From NCBI GenBank assembly GCA_002331255.1, contig DCZD01000009.1, positions 1-7,678 of the forward strand: DNA of 7,678 bases, written 5' to 3'. Positions 6,438-7,678 of this stretch are shown one piece after another. Numbering within the stretch: position 1 is the stretch's first letter; each line of letters opens with the position of its first letter. Origin of the DNA: Acidimicrobiaceae bacterium UBA2093. GTDB lineage: Bacteria; Actinomycetota; Acidimicrobiia; Acidimicrobiales; Ilumatobacteraceae. The notes beneath the pieces were generated by a model. That model was given only the letters and a program-made list of their open reading frames with translations, had not been told where the DNA came from and ran no database searches. The translations under genes and the position numbers were made by a program.

Positions 6438-6487
6438 ACTCACAGCGTAAGCGTCCCTCAGTGGCTCACCGGTGCTAGACAAACTCC
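6438..6487. promoter_or_regulatory. 50-bp divergent promoter region between the hydantoinase gene and argJ
   Basis: Both genes must start from this short gap or from inside each other. For the hydantoinase gene, TACGCT (6444-6449, minus strand) fits TANNNT and ends 6 nt before the ATG at 6437, consistent with a leaderless transcript. For argJ, TAGACA (6476-6481) lies 6 nt before the GTG at 6488 but lacks the final T. An 8-bp palindrome, CACCGGTG (6467-6474), sits near the middle. Neither start has a convincing Shine-Dalgarno; a GAGGGA on the minus strand would suit only the alternative GTG at 6443. Confidence 0.4.
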
Positions 6488-7672
6488 GTGGCCGACCGCA
6501 ACCATGCCCCCGATTCTCGTCTCCCTTTGCCTGCTGGGTTCAGAAGCTTCGTCGCCAACGTCGGCATCAAGGATGACACCGACGATTTCACGGTAGTCGT
6601 GGCGGAAGGTCACGTTTCTGCAGCAGGAGTATTCACACAGAGCCGATTCGCGGGGCCAAGTGTGCTGTTGTCTCGTGAACATCTCGCCATCGGTTCTCCA
6701 CGTGCTGTTGTCGTCATCTCGAAGAACGCCAACGTGGCCAACGGAGAAACCGGTGCTGCCCATGCGCGTGAAGTGACAGAACGTGTCGCCTCACGACTCG
6801 GCATCTCGGCCCACGACGTGCTCATCGCCTCAACCGGAGTCATCGGTCGTCCGTATCCAATTGATCGCATCAGAGACGGCATTGCCGCCCTCCCCGCGCC
6901 GCTACCAAACGATGATGCCATCGCTGTCGCGCGCGGCATCATGACCACCGACACTGTGCACAAGGTGGCACATGCAACGGTTCGTGGAACTTCGGCGCGA
7001 GTCGTCGGTGTTGCCAAGGGCGTAGGCATGATCGAGCCGAACATGGCGACGCTCATTGCGATGGTGTTCACCGATGCCAAAGTCGATGCGCGAGAACTCG
7101 ACACCACATTTCGTCGAGTCATCGACACAACTCTGAACTGCGTAAGCATCGACACCGACACCTCCACCAGCGACACCGCAATCATCCTCGCCAGTGGTGC
7201 AGCCGGCACGGTTGATTCATCGGCGTTTGAGGAGGCACTGCAGGACGTGCTGCTATCGCTCACCAAGCAAGTGGCTCGCGATGGTGAAGGCGCCGAAAAG
7301 TTGATCGAAGTTCGTGTCACCGGTGCGCGTGACGACGACCAAGCCAAACGGGTTGCCAAGTCGATCGTGAATTCTCCGTTGGTAAAGACGGCAGTGCACG
7401 GCGCCGACCCGAATTGGGGCCGAGTGGCAATGGCCGTCGGCAAGGTAAACGACCCTGACATCGACCAGAACAAGGTCGTCATCGGTTTCGGAGAACAAGA
7501 AGTGTTCCCCAGCCGAGTCGACGACACGGGACTGCAGGCGCTGGCCAATTACATGAAGGGCGACACCGTGCGCATCGTCGTCGACCTCCACAACGGAAAA
7601 GGTCGCAGCACCGTGTGGGGCTGCGACCTGACCGATGGTTACATCCGCATCAATGCGGACTACACGACCTGA
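6488..7672 (+). CDS. argJ: ArgJ-family ornithine/glutamate N-acetyltransferase (OAT2-like variant)
   Basis: This enzyme moves the acetyl group of N-acetylornithine to glutamate, recycling it in arginine synthesis; some members also use acetyl-CoA. Members self-cleave at an Ala-Thr bond into alpha and beta chains. Here the site is KGVGMIEPNMATL, with cleavage between Ala187 and Thr188, the nucleophile. Oxyanion residues Thr116-Gly117 (IASTGVIG), RDGEGAEK with Glu269, HGADPNWGRV (304-313) and the C-terminus WGCDLTDGYIRINADYTT (377-394) are conserved, and 394 aa is normal length. Several motifs differ from the commonest ArgJ: ISKNANVANGETG instead of NSGNANACTG, IEPN instead of IHPN, and SIDTDTSTSDT instead of TVDGDTSTNDT. 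From memory these resemble OAT2 (Orf6) of the Streptomyces clavuligerus clavulanate cluster. The GTG start at 6488 is the only start before the conserved GFRSFVANVGIK region. No other arg gene is in the window; the sequence ends 6 bp after the stop. Confidence 0.92.
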   Translation: MADRNHAPDSRLPLPAGFRSFVANVGIKDDTDDFTVVVAEGHVSAAGVFTQSRFAGPSVLLSREHLAIGSPRAVVVISKNANVANGETGAAHAREVTERVASRLGISAHDVLIASTGVIGRPYPIDRIRDGIAALPAPLPNDDAIAVARGIMTTDTVHKVAHATVRGTSARVVGVAKGVGMIEPNMATLIAMVFTDAKVDARELDTTFRRVIDTTLNCVSIDTDTSTSDTAIILASGAAGTVDSSAFEEALQDVLLSLTKQVARDGEGAEKLIEVRVTGARDDDQAKRVAKSIVNSPLVKTAVHGADPNWGRVAMAVGKVNDPDIDQNKVVIGFGEQEVFPSRVDDTGLQALANYMKGDTVRIVVDLHNGKGRSTVWGCDLTDGYIRINADYTT

Positions 7673-7678
7673 AGGTTT

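Noticed and set aside
6610..7548. Minus-strand open frame of 312 codons, antisense to argJ
   Set aside because: The translation is a low-complexity Ser/Ala/Thr/Met-rich string, typical of the reverse of a GC-rich coding frame, and the argJ reading is certain.

Overview
The window (7678 bp, moderately GC-rich by eye) looks like chromosomal DNA of a high- or mid-GC Gram-positive, most likely an actinobacterium. The clues are GC-ending codons, GTG starts, an actinobacterial-style E2 lipoyl domain, an E3 with a CLNRGC active site, short intergenic gaps and two candidate leaderless starts. I cannot name a genus; Acidimicrobiia-like is only a guess. Coding density is very high. No stretch over about 100 bp lacks a gene, and I see no tRNA, rRNA, CRISPR, insertion sequence or phage gene.

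Left part (1-2287, minus strand). Read right to left this is a small membrane-anchored protein of unknown function, then dihydrolipoyl dehydrogenase (E3), then the start of a 2-oxoacid dehydrogenase E2 acyltransferase cut by the window edge. E3 and E2 are 57 bp apart, both with Shine-Dalgarno sequences, and would be co-transcribed. E2 carries the acyl group on lipoyl-lysine and E3 reoxidises the dihydrolipoamide.

Middle part (2362-5037, plus strand). Three tightly packed genes encode a YfcH/TIGR01777-family NAD(P)-dependent epimerase-like protein, a flavin amine-oxidase/phytoene-desaturase-like oxidoreductase, and a SRPBCC (START-like) small-molecule-binding protein. The gaps are +10 bp and a 4-bp ATGA overlap, so this is probably one operon. 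The 74-bp divergent region before it carries a 17-bp near-perfect palindrome (2324-2340), a candidate operator. In Mycobacterium tuberculosis the YfcH-family gene Rv2216 also sits next to the E2 gene (Rv2215, dlaT) and lipB-lipA, so the link to lipoate enzymes may be old.

Right part (5034-7672). A complete D-hydantoinase/dihydropyrimidinase runs leftward and ends in a 4-bp stop-codon overlap with the SRPBCC gene. Divergent from it, across only 50 bp, is an ArgJ-family ornithine/glutamate acetyltransferase. Its motif variants (NANVANGETG, IEPNMATL, DTDTSTSD) point to the OAT2/Orf6-like branch rather than the commonest ArgJ form.

Nothing here is a clear new defence or mobile system. The items most worth following up are the three-gene redox/SRPBCC operon with its palindrome, its position beside E2/E3, and the atypical ArgJ.
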